A stretch of 64,000 bases of DNA. Source: Rhypophila decipiens. Lineage: Eukaryota > Ascomycota > Sordariomycetes > Sordariales > Naviculisporaceae. The stretch is taken from NCBI GenBank assembly GCA_033297075.1, contig MU858231.1:1-64000 (forward strand), read 5' to 3'. The notes below the pieces were generated by a model. That model was not told the origin of the DNA. It did not search any database and saw only the letters and a program-made list of their open reading frames with translations. Below are positions 19,710 to 30,145 of the stretch, piece by piece. Position numbers and translations under genes: made by a program. Numbering within the stretch: the first letter of the stretch is position 1; the number at the start of each line of letters is the position of its first letter.

Positions 19710-20400
19710 CTATATAATCTCGAATTCCTCCAGCTCAAGCTTCATTATCTGCTCCGAGAGCGACGTTGGGCTTATCCATCCATCACAAGTGACGAGACCA
19801 ATGCGGTGATACCTCCCGTCCTCCAAACATGCCAACACCCAGCCAAGTACTCGTTCCTTGCTCTGAATTAGTCCACCCACGTTTCGATAATACATAGGAA
19901 GCCACCAAAACCGGTCCGTCAGCTGCAGGTTGCCGTAGCAAGAAGCAATACAGACATTGTCAGGCTCGCCTGGGGTCGAAACTCGGATGACATCGATCAT
20001 AAGCCACCAAGTACTCGGGTCGATATGCAAACACCCAGACAGCACGGGACTTTGCTCCTCAGACAACGATCGGTGCTCCAAGTAAAACAACCGTGGATTC
20101 GCCGTCTCCGGGTCCGCTGGCCTCCGAATATGCACCGGTACCAGCTGTCCGGTAAACGAGACACTAGCCGACTCCAGTCCCCCGAACGGGTTCGCGACAT
20201 AGTTGCCTCCGTTCTGCTGCTGAAACAGCTCGGCCACGCCCGCAAGTGCAAAGAACTTATCAGCGTCCTTTGAAGATTGCCTTTTGGAAAAGTCCTCGAT
20301 GACAAATCCCCAGTCCCTATATTCGGCCGCATAAACATGTGCCAGACGTCCACAGTCTCCAAAGAGGAGCTGGGTCTCAAACCCTTCGCATGCCCCGCCG
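19710..20400 (-). pseudogene. HET-protein 3' fragment
   Basis: The annotated frame 19710-20237 continues upstream in the same register to about 20400. It contains YRDWGFVIEDFSKRQ followed by DADKFFALAGVAE, the conserved segment that follows the HET domain in many HET proteins. Further upstream the frame meets a TGA and no HET domain is found. The C-terminal 170 residues resemble the variable tails of HET proteins. It could be a truncated gene, or the 3' part of one whose 5' part was lost. It is not a copy of the neighbouring ankyrin-HET gene as far as I can see. Confidence 0.5.
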
Positions 20401-20684
20401 GAGTCGTGAAGAGAAGCGAAGAAGTTGCAAGTTCAAAATCTAGGTGGGCGGTGAAGAATAATGCTGTTGTGGCAGCCTGACAATTTCACACTAACTGCAT
20501 GAGGAGTTGCGAGCGCGGAATTTACCTTTGCATTTAGGCAGGCAATGCCAAGAGCTCTAACAGGACGCAATGGAGTGAATATAGAGAGCCCTTTCCCACC
20601 TGGGAATCTTGGCTCTTGGTCCTTAGTCAACCCCGGAGGCTTTGCTCCCAATGTGGCATCCGATGCCAGATTCCCACAGCTGCC

Positions 20685-23092
20685 CTACACGAGAATAACA
20701 TGCTTCATAGGCGGGTACCCAAACCAAGGTTCCAATACCCTTTGAGTGCACATTCCGAATCCAACCCTCCTAAACTTGGGAATAGGGCTTGTAGAAGAAT
20801 CTTCAATCTCCTTGAGGAGTAGAAAAAGCATGCACTCATGTGGACTGGACGTTCGAACGATCGCCAAGCACCAGACACCAGCTGGGCCCATATCCGAAGA
20901 CTCATTATCGAAATATAGATCAATCGGCGCAGGTCCATACCCAGATTCAAGCATTCTCAGTCTCCCTTCAATGTGAAGACTTCCAACCAAGAGCCTGGAC
21001 GTCAAATCCTCCCCCGCCCAACGCACTTTGAGGCTGTTTGGATGAATAATTGCCGCGGGACCTGCAAATTCCCGCCCGACCCACTGAGCTCGATTTATGG
21101 GACCCTGAATTGATGCCCAGGACCAGGACGGTATGTAGCTGTAGCCGTCTGCCTCTTCAGCCGAAGGTTGTGATCCCTTTGATGTTCTGGCACGGCGCCA
21201 AAGAAGTCCGTAGTGAATGTCGTCCATCCAAAGGCCCAGAGCGTGATGGCCACCGGTTAACTGCTGAAACTTTTTGGTCAATCCCGCCAAGGCTGGAAAT
21301 TTGTCCTCGCTTCTGGTTAGTTGACGCCTGGAGTAGTCCTCTACCCAGTCCCACCAGAGGTTGTGATCCTGCAGGGTGGGATCCTGCTCGGTGGGACGGG
21401 AGTTCAGAGCAGGGAGCGCCGTGCCAGTTCCGAGGTTTTGCCCATATTGGCCTTGTGTTGAGCTGCGGCAGAACCAGTAAAGCTGATCATGTGCGAAGTG
21501 AACTAGACGACCGGAAAGAGCCATTTCTTGAAGTGTCCACCCTCGTCTATAAAGTGGCTGATTGCGCAACCGGACAAGATCGGGTCCTGGATAGACAGAA
21601 AATTCGGAAAAGTGCCGAGGACGTTGATGAGTCATGGTAAAACCTTCAGTGCAACCAGCCGAGGCAGTAGCTGCCAAGGTGATGAAAGCATTCTCATACG
21701 TGTCGGTCATCTTCGCCGACTCGTGCTGCCAATCGTTAGAGTCGTCCTGAACAATGCAGAGGCTATCTATCCAAAGATGCTGCAGTCCAAGTGCACGGCA
21801 AACCCGCACTGCATCTTGAAACGACTTCGGTAAATCGCCGTACAAAATACACCTCAGACGCTGTTTATAGTTCCGTCTTGTTGTTTTGATCTGTTCCATA
21901 TCTCTGGGATTGCCCCAACAGTGACTCAACGCTGCGTATCTACCTGCCTGACCCTCGGCGCATTCCATCAACTGAACTTGGTCTGTGTTATTAAAATCGA
22001 GCCTGAGAAGCCTTTTGGGCAGCAGGCCCTCACCACTTGGACACAGGCTGTGGTCGTGTTCACCAGCACCTCTTTGACCGGTGCATTCTTCAAGCCATTT
22101 CTGTATGACGCTGATGCTTTCTTCGAAAGTCGTGGTGGCGTTGTTGTCTTCGTGCATCATCCTTCCTCCCTCAGGCTGATCTTTGTAGAGCCATGCAATG
22201 TCAGTTCTTCTGATGCGTGTAAGTAGGTGGGACCAGGGTCATATGCACCTTGGAGGCCGTAGAAGGCCAGGGAAGCGGCCGACGAGCGGATAATATCCTT
22301 CGGTGACCCAGGAATAATGACCTTGATATTGAAGCACTTGTACTCGTCTCTGGCGAGTTCGATTCTTGCGTGGGTGGCTGGTTGATCCCCAAGAATTGTC
22401 TGGGCTTGTTCGATCAGATATCGACACATCTCACATCTGGAAGATGTTGCCTCCATGAGCCTCCAAGGAGCACAGGTGATGACCCCATCGAGGCCGCTTA
22501 GTGGAGATTTAAAGCTTCTCCCGTGTAACTGGAAGACGCGAGTTGGCTTGGTCCATGCCATCAATCCTAGGCAATACCGGCACCACTGTGCAGTGAGTGG
22601 GAAGCCGGCGTCCTGATCGAGAAAAAGTCCCAAGATAGCCTCCGAGTCCCGAAGCATTCTCGACTGGCGAAATCTAGGAGGCCTTAGTGCATTATACCGC
22701 TGGATTGCTTCGTCCAATGGGGTGTAGCCATCGGAGTCGGCGAGTTCCCAGTCGAGTTTCCTGGCATTATATACCGCCAAGAGCGCCTTGACTACCTCCA
22801 ACTGCCCTTCTCTGGCTGCCCAATGCAACGGTGTTCTCCCTATGTTATCCGTAGATGTCGGATCGACTTTGTCGCTCGCCAGAAGATGTCTGAGCACCTC
22901 TATCTCGCCGGATCTAGCTGCTAATGACAAAGCCGTCCTACCCATATAGATGCTGGCATCTGGGTCCACGCTGTGGGGGTCCAGCACCTTGGACATTTCG
23001 AGGGGGAGCAGTAATTTGATCTTGGCGAAGTCTCCTCGTTGTACTGCAATCCAGAGGGCATGCTCTTTCTCCTCTCTTGTGTACTCGACCAT
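20685..23092 (-). CDS. ankyrin-repeat HET-domain protein
   Basis: Two large frames join as one gene: exon 1 23092-22249, intron 22181-22248 (GTGCAT, CTGAC branch, AAG acceptor; 68 nt), exon 2 22180-20685. The join is in phase and gives 779 aa. Residues 1-150 carry three or four ankyrin repeats (GRTALSLAARSGEIEVLRHL, GRTPLHWAAREGQLEVVKAL). A linker follows, then a HET domain from about residue 362 (RYAALSHCWG, LWIDSLCIVQDD, a Tyr/Ala-rich ATASAGC motif) and a C-terminal half with PSWSWAS. HET domains trigger heterokaryon-incompatibility cell death; ankyrins usually mediate recognition. The donor and acceptor are both suboptimal, so two separate genes cannot be excluded. Confidence 0.75.
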
Positions 23093-24004
23093 GGTCTAAG
23101 TCGACTTTATAGCGGAATGTGGAGTCGGAAGTTACCAGCTCGGCATCAACAGGGATGATATGCAATGATCCAATCAATCCACTTCTGACCAATAATCTTG
23201 AAGTTGAGGGAGCACTCAGTGAAGGCAACAACGCCACATGGGCAAACCAGAAGGAAGCCACAGACACACAATAACACAATATGCACAATTGACAACCGGG
23301 AGAGTCATAGCGCTCCTGCCGGCTGACGGTCTTTGCTGACCGGTTTGCTGTCTGTCAATCTGAAATGCCCACATCTCACCCGCCCCCAAGTTAACGAGTG
23401 CCTGCCTGGGTGCCTCAGGCCCAGGTCATCGAATAGGGAAGCTGTGAACCCCCAGCTTTCGTTCTAACTGTGATTATTCCGAGGATGATCGGTGAGCCAA
23501 GCCAGAGCAGGAAGAACTGCAAGTATTGCCAGTGGACTCCCACAGAAACCACCAGTCCCGCAGCCGGCAAACCAAACGGTGGAACTACAAAAAAAACCTC
23601 AAGATCAAGATCCGAAAATTTCGACATCAATATTTGTCCCCAATTTCTCACTATTCTGGATGAAGGAGAGTGCTGATGGTCATAACGATCATTACATCTA
23701 AAATGCCACCCAAACTACCTAGATAAAAGCCTCATCTCCCATCCGAATTCGCAAATTAAAAGCAATGTCTACATCAAGGTCGAAAAGAGGAAAGAGAAAA
23801 AAAAGGAGAAGAAAAACATCATCATCACTTCTCTGGTACAGAAACCAAAAACCAGGCATCAATCAAACTAGCCAAACAGTAAATTGTCCCTCCTCTTTCT
23901 CCTTGATTCCATCTACAACCGATCAATCCATTCCACCCAACCGTGCCATCAACTAATACCTACGGTACTTAGGTCACCGACTCATCCAGCCCCCAAAAGA
24001 AAAA
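23093..24004. other. intergenic region with purine-rich tract
   Basis: No supported gene. A strongly purine-rich tract occupies about 23780-23815. Short frames here have no domains. Confidence 0.4.
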
Positions 24005-24516
24005 TCAAAAGGGATTAACCCAAGGCCGACACTTGGTCGCCGCACAGTACCCATTACAGCAATCACCCACGTACTGGCCATGGGTATCATAGCAGCTCGA
24101 GTAATTCGGCAGGCAGAAACCCTGGCAGCTCACAGCCAGAATCGGCTGCGGCGGACCGACCAGGATCTGAGTCAATCCCGTGGACGTGATTGATCCGACG
24201 AGGGTCTTTTCGCCTGCCGTGTAGAACTGGCAGTTTTGCAGGGCGTTGTAGTCTGGTGCGTCGATTATGTTTACTGCTATGTTGTTGTCTTTTTGACACA
24301 ACGAGTGAGTTGTTAGTGGTTGGATATGGAAGGGAGGTGGAGGGGAGGGATTGACGAACTTGTGTTGCGCTTGACGCCATCTGCTGGGAAGGCCATGGTG
24401 TATTGGGCTGGGCCGCCGTGAAAGGTGAGGTGGACTGTTTGAGGGGTGGCTCTGGGCTCGACGGCTGCTGCTGAGACCAAGCCGAAGCCCAAGGTGAGTA
24501 AGGTGAATGACTTCAT
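24005..24516 (-). CDS. small secreted cysteine-rich protein
   Basis: The gene has two exons, 24516-24360 and 24288-24005, giving 146 aa. Intron 24289-24359 has a perfect CTAAC branch site and keeps frame. The ATG at 24516 starts a signal peptide (MKSFTLLTLGFGLVSAAA). The mature protein ends in a compact cysteine-rich segment containing CQGFCLPNYSSC and a CC pair. A TATA box lies about 145 nt upstream. Size and cysteine content fit a secreted effector-type or antimicrobial-type protein, but I do not recognise the family and infer no activity. Confidence 0.78.
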
Positions 24517-25415
24517 GGTTGTCAAATGAGGTTTGTATTTTTGTCAGATAAGATATCAAGTACGAGCTTGCAAGTGTGGACTTGTTCTTGAGTTGTTTTG
24601 TGAATGTAAGATGAGAGCAAAGAGAGATTGAGATGCTGTCCCAACCAAGCCAAGCAGTGTTATATAGACATTTCCAGCATCAGTAGTGTTACTCGGTCAC
24701 TTGAACAACCGTGGTGTTATTAGACGTGGAGCCGTTGATATCCAGGTGACAATCAGCCGATATACACAACATGCTCCACATGTTGACCAACGACGAGCTG
24801 CAGATGCACCTCGGCCCGCTGTTCACATCACACCCGAGTGCATATTTACCAACGCTACCCAATACGATGTTCCATTGCTACTTTTATTAGCTTCCAACCG
24901 TGCTGTCATTGCCGGAGATCTTGAAAGACATTTGGGTGATGGATGCATCTCGCGTGAATACGAAAAGTGGCGTACTGCGGGACTAGAGCAGGTGACTCGG
25001 GATATTTTGGATCTTGATTCTGACAAGCTTTTGAATTGTTTTAGCTAAGAGGTCATTGGTCGCTGGAATGGTCGGGGTTACACCAGAGACAGACCTAGCA
25101 TCAGCCCTAGACGAAAGTTTATCCGAACCACGTGCTGGAGACTTCGGTCTCGGTAATGAAGGACCACGATTGGATAGAAGTGTTTGATTGAAACAAAAAG
25201 TCTCCGCGAACCGCGGTTCCAGAAATCGGAGCTGAACGGAACGGCGGAGATCTTGTTTTTGGTTGTTGCTCCCACGTCGCGCCCCCCTAACGTCAAACAA
25301 ATCTTCGATTGGTGGCAGGGTCACCCTCAATGTCTGGGGTTTGGCGCTATTGAACCGACCACGGGAAACTTTACGTCATCTGCCATACGGGGTAGAGGAA
25401 CTGGAAAGACAATGT
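24517..25415. other. intergenic region
   Basis: This holds the promoter of the cysteine-rich gene and a 120-codon plus-strand frame (24686-25048) with no recognisable domain, which I do not support as a gene. Confidence 0.4.
24660..24666 (-). promoter_or_regulatory. TATA box of the cysteine-rich gene
   Basis: TATATAA on the minus strand lies about 145 nt upstream of the ATG at 24516. Confidence 0.5.
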
Positions 25416-28400
25416 TCAAGCCAACCTAACCATCCTCATCGTCGGCTGCGCAACTTGCCATGCCTTCTGATGGATCCTAGCCACAGTGATCCTTTCCCCA
25501 TACTCGTGCCCCATATCAAGGTCGACCGCCACCACGTTGACCACCCCGCTTTCATGCCCACTCTCGGCATACACTTCGGCGTCAAACATGGTGATTGGCT
25601 CTTCCTCGGGATACAGTGGCTCCAAGGCAGACCTTGTGGCATCACCCGATTGAGAACTCACGCCCACGAGTATCATTTTCGCCTCAGCCCCGGAGCTGAG
25701 ACCACGGCCAACATACACATAGCCGGCCTGCTCCCACCAGAGGCCGCAACGTTTTCCCTGGCGGTCGAGGATGGGACGCACTCCTTTTGAGGTGCTCGCC
25801 TGGCTTTTACCTCCTTGCTTGGCAGGCGAGATGTACTCCACCTCGTGAGAAATGTTGAAATTGGTCAACGGGACACACGGGGCCAGGAACTGGAGGACGT
25901 TGGGAACTGATGGAAGTGGCAGATGCCGTCGGGACTGCGCAGGGTCGCTTTCGCCCCGATCGGGCGTAAAACAAAGATCAGTCCGAGCCCCGAGATTGAT
26001 GCCAAACTGGCCCACCAACAAAACTGGAAGCCGTCCTTTATGGTCGTCCTGAAAAAGGCGGTAGTCTACGGCCCCTTTCCACCCTGCCCAGGACCAGCTG
26101 GGGAATCGCCTGTCGACATTGTCGTCGACCACCGTCACCTCACTTGGGGCGTATACAAGCTGGACTGTGCCGCGATTAGTGGGTACAATGCTTCCCGGAG
26201 GTCTGGTTGATATGGATTGCGCGTTAAAAGGCGCTGAATATTCCAAGCCTCGGCGATAAGTCTTTTCCGCCGGCGTCCATAGCAGCGCGTGAGCCAAGAC
26301 TGACGTTGGGAGACCGCACCAATGCTGGGACCGAAATGCAGTACAGAAAAGTGACAATGCCCCCGCGAAGGCATCGAGTATGTCTCCTTCCTGACTAAGT
26401 GTCCGGTTTGTGTACATTGTAACGGCCTCTTTGTAAACATCAAACAGTTTCTTTTCCTCTGTCATGCCGTTCGTTTTGCTGTCTCGAAGGCTCTTGATGA
26501 GCTTGGCGTCCATAGGTTCTTGGTTCATGGCCGCCAAGCACTCACTGATCGGTCGCACAGGACCGTTGACACCGCCCTGGGAAAACACATGGGGACTTCC
26601 GCACCGAAAGTAGACAGTCTGGTCGGTAAAGTACAAGCATCGTGGTGACAAGAATCGCTCCTGAACTGTCCACGCTCTTTGATCCCACACCGATGTCGCC
26701 ACGACAAGATCGAGCGGCGTAGGAGTTGCGATTAGCTCAACAGTGACCTTCTCGGGTCCATCTCGTCCAGCTGACTTGGGAATAGGAGTGTAGTACAGCT
26801 CGGAACTCCCAACATCGATAGTGAGGATTTCCCTCCGTGCCTGACGGGACCAAGGGATATCGACACCTAGTATCCCGCCAGACACTTTGTTGCTGGACAG
26901 CGCCACAATGGTCGCGTATGCATGAATCAAAATGACATCCATAGACGCACAGAGTTTTGCCTTGAGATATCGGTCAATATCCTGAATGCTACACAGAGTA
27001 TCAACCCAGAGATAACGATCTCCAAGGGACTGGACGAATGCCATGGCATCTTGGATGGTGGCAGGCAATTCCGCTGGGAGTCCTCCTGGCCTGCACCGTG
27101 ATGCGTAATTATCCTGCCTTGTCGCGGGCACAGAGACTGCTCCCCGGACGTAGCTTAGAACGAAGTACTTGGTGGTCGATGACGTGCGAGTAACGAGACA
27201 GCGATCGACCACGTCAACTAAAACTATTGGCAATGCCTTGTCGTTGAGGTACCGGGGGCTGGTACTTCGGTGACTGCACGTTTCTCCATGCGTCGATGAG
27301 CAGTTTTCCAACCAGCGGCGCAACAATTCCGGACTTGCTTTCTGGTTCCCGGACTCTGATCCGTGTTGACGGTAGTTCTCCGGTGTGAGTTGTGCCTGCA
27401 AGTACGTTGTAATAGAGACGGGCTGTTTGCCGGGCAGTATTCTCAAGTGACCCACGAGTTTCTGGTTATAGTGGACGATAAGAACTCTCTCCCCAGTCTC
27501 TTGCTCCTCGGCAACATACACACCGGCTCCCTCGATTTCGGGATCATCGGCAATTTGAAGACGTGGGTGTAGCACCGGCGCGTCGCTCTCTGGGTCGGTG
27601 ACGATAAGCGACCTGACAAGTCGACAGATGGAGCAATCTCGCCTGGTACGAAGCTGGTCCCAGGTGCCTAGCGGCAGGTATATCATGTCTGGGTTCCATT
27701 CAAAATCTCCTCCTCCGTAACTAGTCGTTTTGCTGACCGGTCGCAGAGGTTTCAGCGCCTGACACGTCAGGCAAAGTCGCGGGTTGGGATGCTTGCCCTC
27801 GGCTTTTGCACGCTGGACAATTATTCTCTCCGCTGTGCTGAGTCGTGTGGCAAGCCTTTGTTTGTGCATAGGGAGGGTCGGGTCAAACCCGAAAATGTTG
27901 GTGAGCGGCCCATTAAAGTCGTGGATCTGTCGTTGACTGCTTGAGCCTTCCTCCTGGTGGGCTTCAGCTGCCCTTTGCTTTGCCACCTCCTCGGAGATCA
28001 CCTCACCAGTTCTGGCACTTCTTTCGTACATCTCTAATACACCAACCACGTCAGGGCTAACCTCAACGAGGCCAACAATGAGGCTGGGAGGCTTGCAGAG
28101 TCCGGATATGCAGGTGTAGATTGCCTCTGCCGTCGCTGTCCTGGCACGGCTCCGTGGTAGGCGGAGCAACCGATCCACAAGTTTCATGAGACGGTAATAT
28201 CCAACGAGGTTCATTCGTATCCTCTGTCCATTGAGAGCAGTATGACCGCTGTCGTCGTGTAGCATCTCGTAGATGGTGAATGTCGCATTTCTCAAGTCCT
28301 CGAGCTTTTTGGAGAGGAGATACTTTTTTATTACTACATCGCTGTGCAGCCGGCGGCACTTTGGCTCGTCTAGGAAGGGCCGAGGCATACTCTCCAGGTG

Positions 28401-29378
28401 TTTGGATGCCTGGCGTTCCAACTGATCGAGCCTAGACAATGACGTAGTGGCAAGGGCAAATCGGTGCAGAAGAGTCAAATGAGCAACCAAGTATCTTACT
28501 TTGAGGTGTTGTGCACATGGATTCGCGTCTAGCGTTCGAGCCGAAAATTTGAGTGCCTTGGCGAGATCATCAATGTCTCCTGTGTGTTTGTGCCTATCCA
28601 GGTAGGCTGATTTGACAGCGTTGTGGGACAGTGCAAACATCTCTGCCGATGCAGGAATACCCTCTACTGCGCCCTCCATTGCCCGGAGCCCGGCATCCAA
28701 TGCCTCGAGACTTTTGGTCCTCTTGAATGCTTCAACTTCCAGCTGGCCAATCTGGAGAGCAGCTGAGCTGTGACTTTCAGATCCGGCTGGCGCTGTTTGT
28801 TGCAGCTGCCTCAATAGCCCGATTGCTTCGACATGGTCGGTCGCGTGCGTGCCCATCTTGGAACCTCGTGTGCTTAGATGCGCGGCCAAGTTGAATGTGA
28901 TTGCATCGGATGGCTCACCGCGCGCCTCCAACATGCTCTTGTGCTCCCTCGCCAATTCGATTGCTTCGTCGAGATCCTGCAGAGCTGTTGCTGCTTGGTT
29001 GTTGTGAGTGTTTCCAGCTGCCTGCCTGAGCCTCTCCTGAGCTCTAGTTGACAACGCGAAGCCAAAGTTGTTCATCAGCCGACAGTAGGAGTCGAATACA
29101 GCGTCTGAGTCGATCTGAGGAAGCCCAAGCAACAACGCAGCTATGTGCGCCCAACGTCCATTTTGCACCGCGTCGTCAATAGCGCGCTGGGAACCCGACT
29201 GGATGTACTCCGACGTGTGGGCGTAGCATAACTCGCTGAAAACCAAAGGACGCAGCGGAGAGCCCTCCTCCAGATCATTCAGAGCTGCCTGGAGATGCTG
29301 AATGGCAGTTTGGACATTCTGGGGGTTGCCATTTTGACCACGCTCGTACTCGTGGATGAGTGAAGTCGCAAGACGCAT
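25416..29378 (-). CDS. large HET-domain protein with helical-repeat N-terminus
   Basis: This intronless gene of 1320 codons starts at an ATG at 29378. Residues 1-450 are a helical solenoid with TPR-like spacing (AIQHLQAALNDLEEG, AATALQDLDEAIELA). Residues about 530-585 hold paired cysteines (CLTCQ...CSICR) that often precede HET domains. The HET domain covers about 730-880 (YFVLSYVRGA, YLWVDTLCSIQDID). The usual SYxWG is SYVRG here. The C-terminal third has FPSWSWAGW and ends MVRLA. It is head-to-head with a shorter paralogue at 30142. A role in incompatibility or allorecognition follows from the family; TPR-like repeats may act in ligand sensing, by analogy. Confidence 0.88.
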   Translation of the reverse strand: MRLATSLIHEYERGQNGNPQNVQTAIQHLQAALNDLEEGSPLRPLVFSELCYAHTSEYIQSGSQRAIDDAVQNGRWAHIAALLLGLPQIDSDAVFDSYCRLMNNFGFALSTRAQERLRQAAGNTHNNQAATALQDLDEAIELAREHKSMLEARGEPSDAITFNLAAHLSTRGSKMGTHATDHVEAIGLLRQLQQTAPAGSESHSSAALQIGQLEVEAFKRTKSLEALDAGLRAMEGAVEGIPASAEMFALSHNAVKSAYLDRHKHTGDIDDLAKALKFSARTLDANPCAQHLKVRYLVAHLTLLHRFALATTSLSRLDQLERQASKHLESMPRPFLDEPKCRRLHSDVVIKKYLLSKKLEDLRNATFTIYEMLHDDSGHTALNGQRIRMNLVGYYRLMKLVDRLLRLPRSRARTATAEAIYTCISGLCKPPSLIVGLVEVSPDVVGVLEMYERSARTGEVISEEVAKQRAAEAHQEEGSSSQRQIHDFNGPLTNIFGFDPTLPMHKQRLATRLSTAERIIVQRAKAEGKHPNPRLCLTCQALKPLRPVSKTTSYGGGDFEWNPDMIYLPLGTWDQLRTRRDCSICRLVRSLIVTDPESDAPVLHPRLQIADDPEIEGAGVYVAEEQETGERVLIVHYNQKLVGHLRILPGKQPVSITTYLQAQLTPENYRQHGSESGNQKASPELLRRWLENCSSTHGETCSHRSTSPRYLNDKALPIVLVDVVDRCLVTRTSSTTKYFVLSYVRGAVSVPATRQDNYASRCRPGGLPAELPATIQDAMAFVQSLGDRYLWVDTLCSIQDIDRYLKAKLCASMDVILIHAYATIVALSSNKVSGGILGVDIPWSRQARREILTIDVGSSELYYTPIPKSAGRDGPEKVTVELIATPTPLDLVVATSVWDQRAWTVQERFLSPRCLYFTDQTVYFRCGSPHVFSQGGVNGPVRPISECLAAMNQEPMDAKLIKSLRDSKTNGMTEEKKLFDVYKEAVTMYTNRTLSQEGDILDAFAGALSLFCTAFRSQHWCGLPTSVLAHALLWTPAEKTYRRGLEYSAPFNAQSISTRPPGSIVPTNRGTVQLVYAPSEVTVVDDNVDRRFPSWSWAGWKGAVDYRLFQDDHKGRLPVLLVGQFGINLGARTDLCFTPDRGESDPAQSRRHLPLPSVPNVLQFLAPCVPLTNFNISHEVEYISPAKQGGKSQASTSKGVRPILDRQGKRCGLWWEQAGYVYVGRGLSSGAEAKMILVGVSSQSGDATRSALEPLYPEEEPITMFDAEVYAESGHESGVVNVVAVDLDMGHEYGERITVARIHQKAWQVAQPTMRMVRLA

Positions 29379-30141
29379 ACGAGATTCCGGGTTGGAGCCA
29401 GGCTCATTCTAGTTGGAAATGGAGCCACGGTCCCGAACTGGAAGTAACTGGGAACGGTTGGGATCCATTTAGCGTTCAAGTATGTAATGATGATGCAGTG
29501 GTAGAGATGAGGCGGTCCGGGACGCTCAGCAGGTATTCAGTTCAGTACCAAAGGAGGGTACAATGGACTTGTCCAAGTTGCTTCAACCTTCTCCGTTCCT
29601 TCCTCTTCGTGCCCTGCTTAACTGTGGGGAGGAAGAGAAGGAAGAAGGTTGTCGTGCTCGGCGGAATAATTGTGCCGAGATTACCCTTACCCCGCTGACA
29701 CAGCCACACCCCCCCCCCCCCCCCCAATCTAAGCCTGCGTGGTGCTGCTTTCCTTGTCACCCTTGACATGAGGCTGCCAAAGCTCTGCACCGAAACAATC
29801 CATTGTCTTCACCCTTTACAAAACCTTCCAGCGTTGTCTGAGCTTGGTACTCTGGGTCTCAAGTCTCGGGATAACGACCACCGTTCTTTGCCGTAAACCT
29901 ACAAACGAATTGAAGCAATGGCGGATGAAAATAACTCATCATGGATGAACCGGATTCCGCTGGCCAGCGACCCGACTCGGTCAGTTGGTGATTGGTTGAC
30001 TGGTGCCTTGACCGGCTCGCCCGACGCCGATGGCCCCATGATCCCGGGAATGCGGAATCTCCCCCATGATGAGCTCTCCGGAAAGCTAAGCCAGACATCA
30101 CCGAGCTTGCCTTTCCGCCGGATGAAAGGTACAAAGGCCCG
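29379..30141. other. shared promoter of divergent HET paralogues
   Basis: This 763-bp region lies between two head-to-head HET genes. It contains a 17-base poly-C run and a 76-codon frame (29918-30145) overlapping the right-hand HET start. Confidence 0.5.
29709..29725 (+). repeat. poly-C homopolymer, 17 bases
   Basis: An uninterrupted run of 17 cytosines lies between the divergent HET genes. Its length may be an assembly estimate. Confidence 0.8.
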
Positions 30142-30145
30142 ATGA
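29918..30145 (+). CDS. possible leader ORF of the HET gene
   Basis: An ATG-initiated 75-codon frame ends with TGA overlapping the next ATG (ATGA at 30142-30145), on the strand and in the region expected for the HET transcript leader. The product is polar and has no known domain. It could be a translated upstream ORF or chance. Alternatively, it could be an N-terminal extension of the HET protein if an unseen intron shifts the frame. Confidence 0.25.
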   Translation: MADENNSSWMNRIPLASDPTRSVGDWLTGALTGSPDADGPMIPGMRNLPHDELSGKLSQTSPSLPFRRMKGTKAR

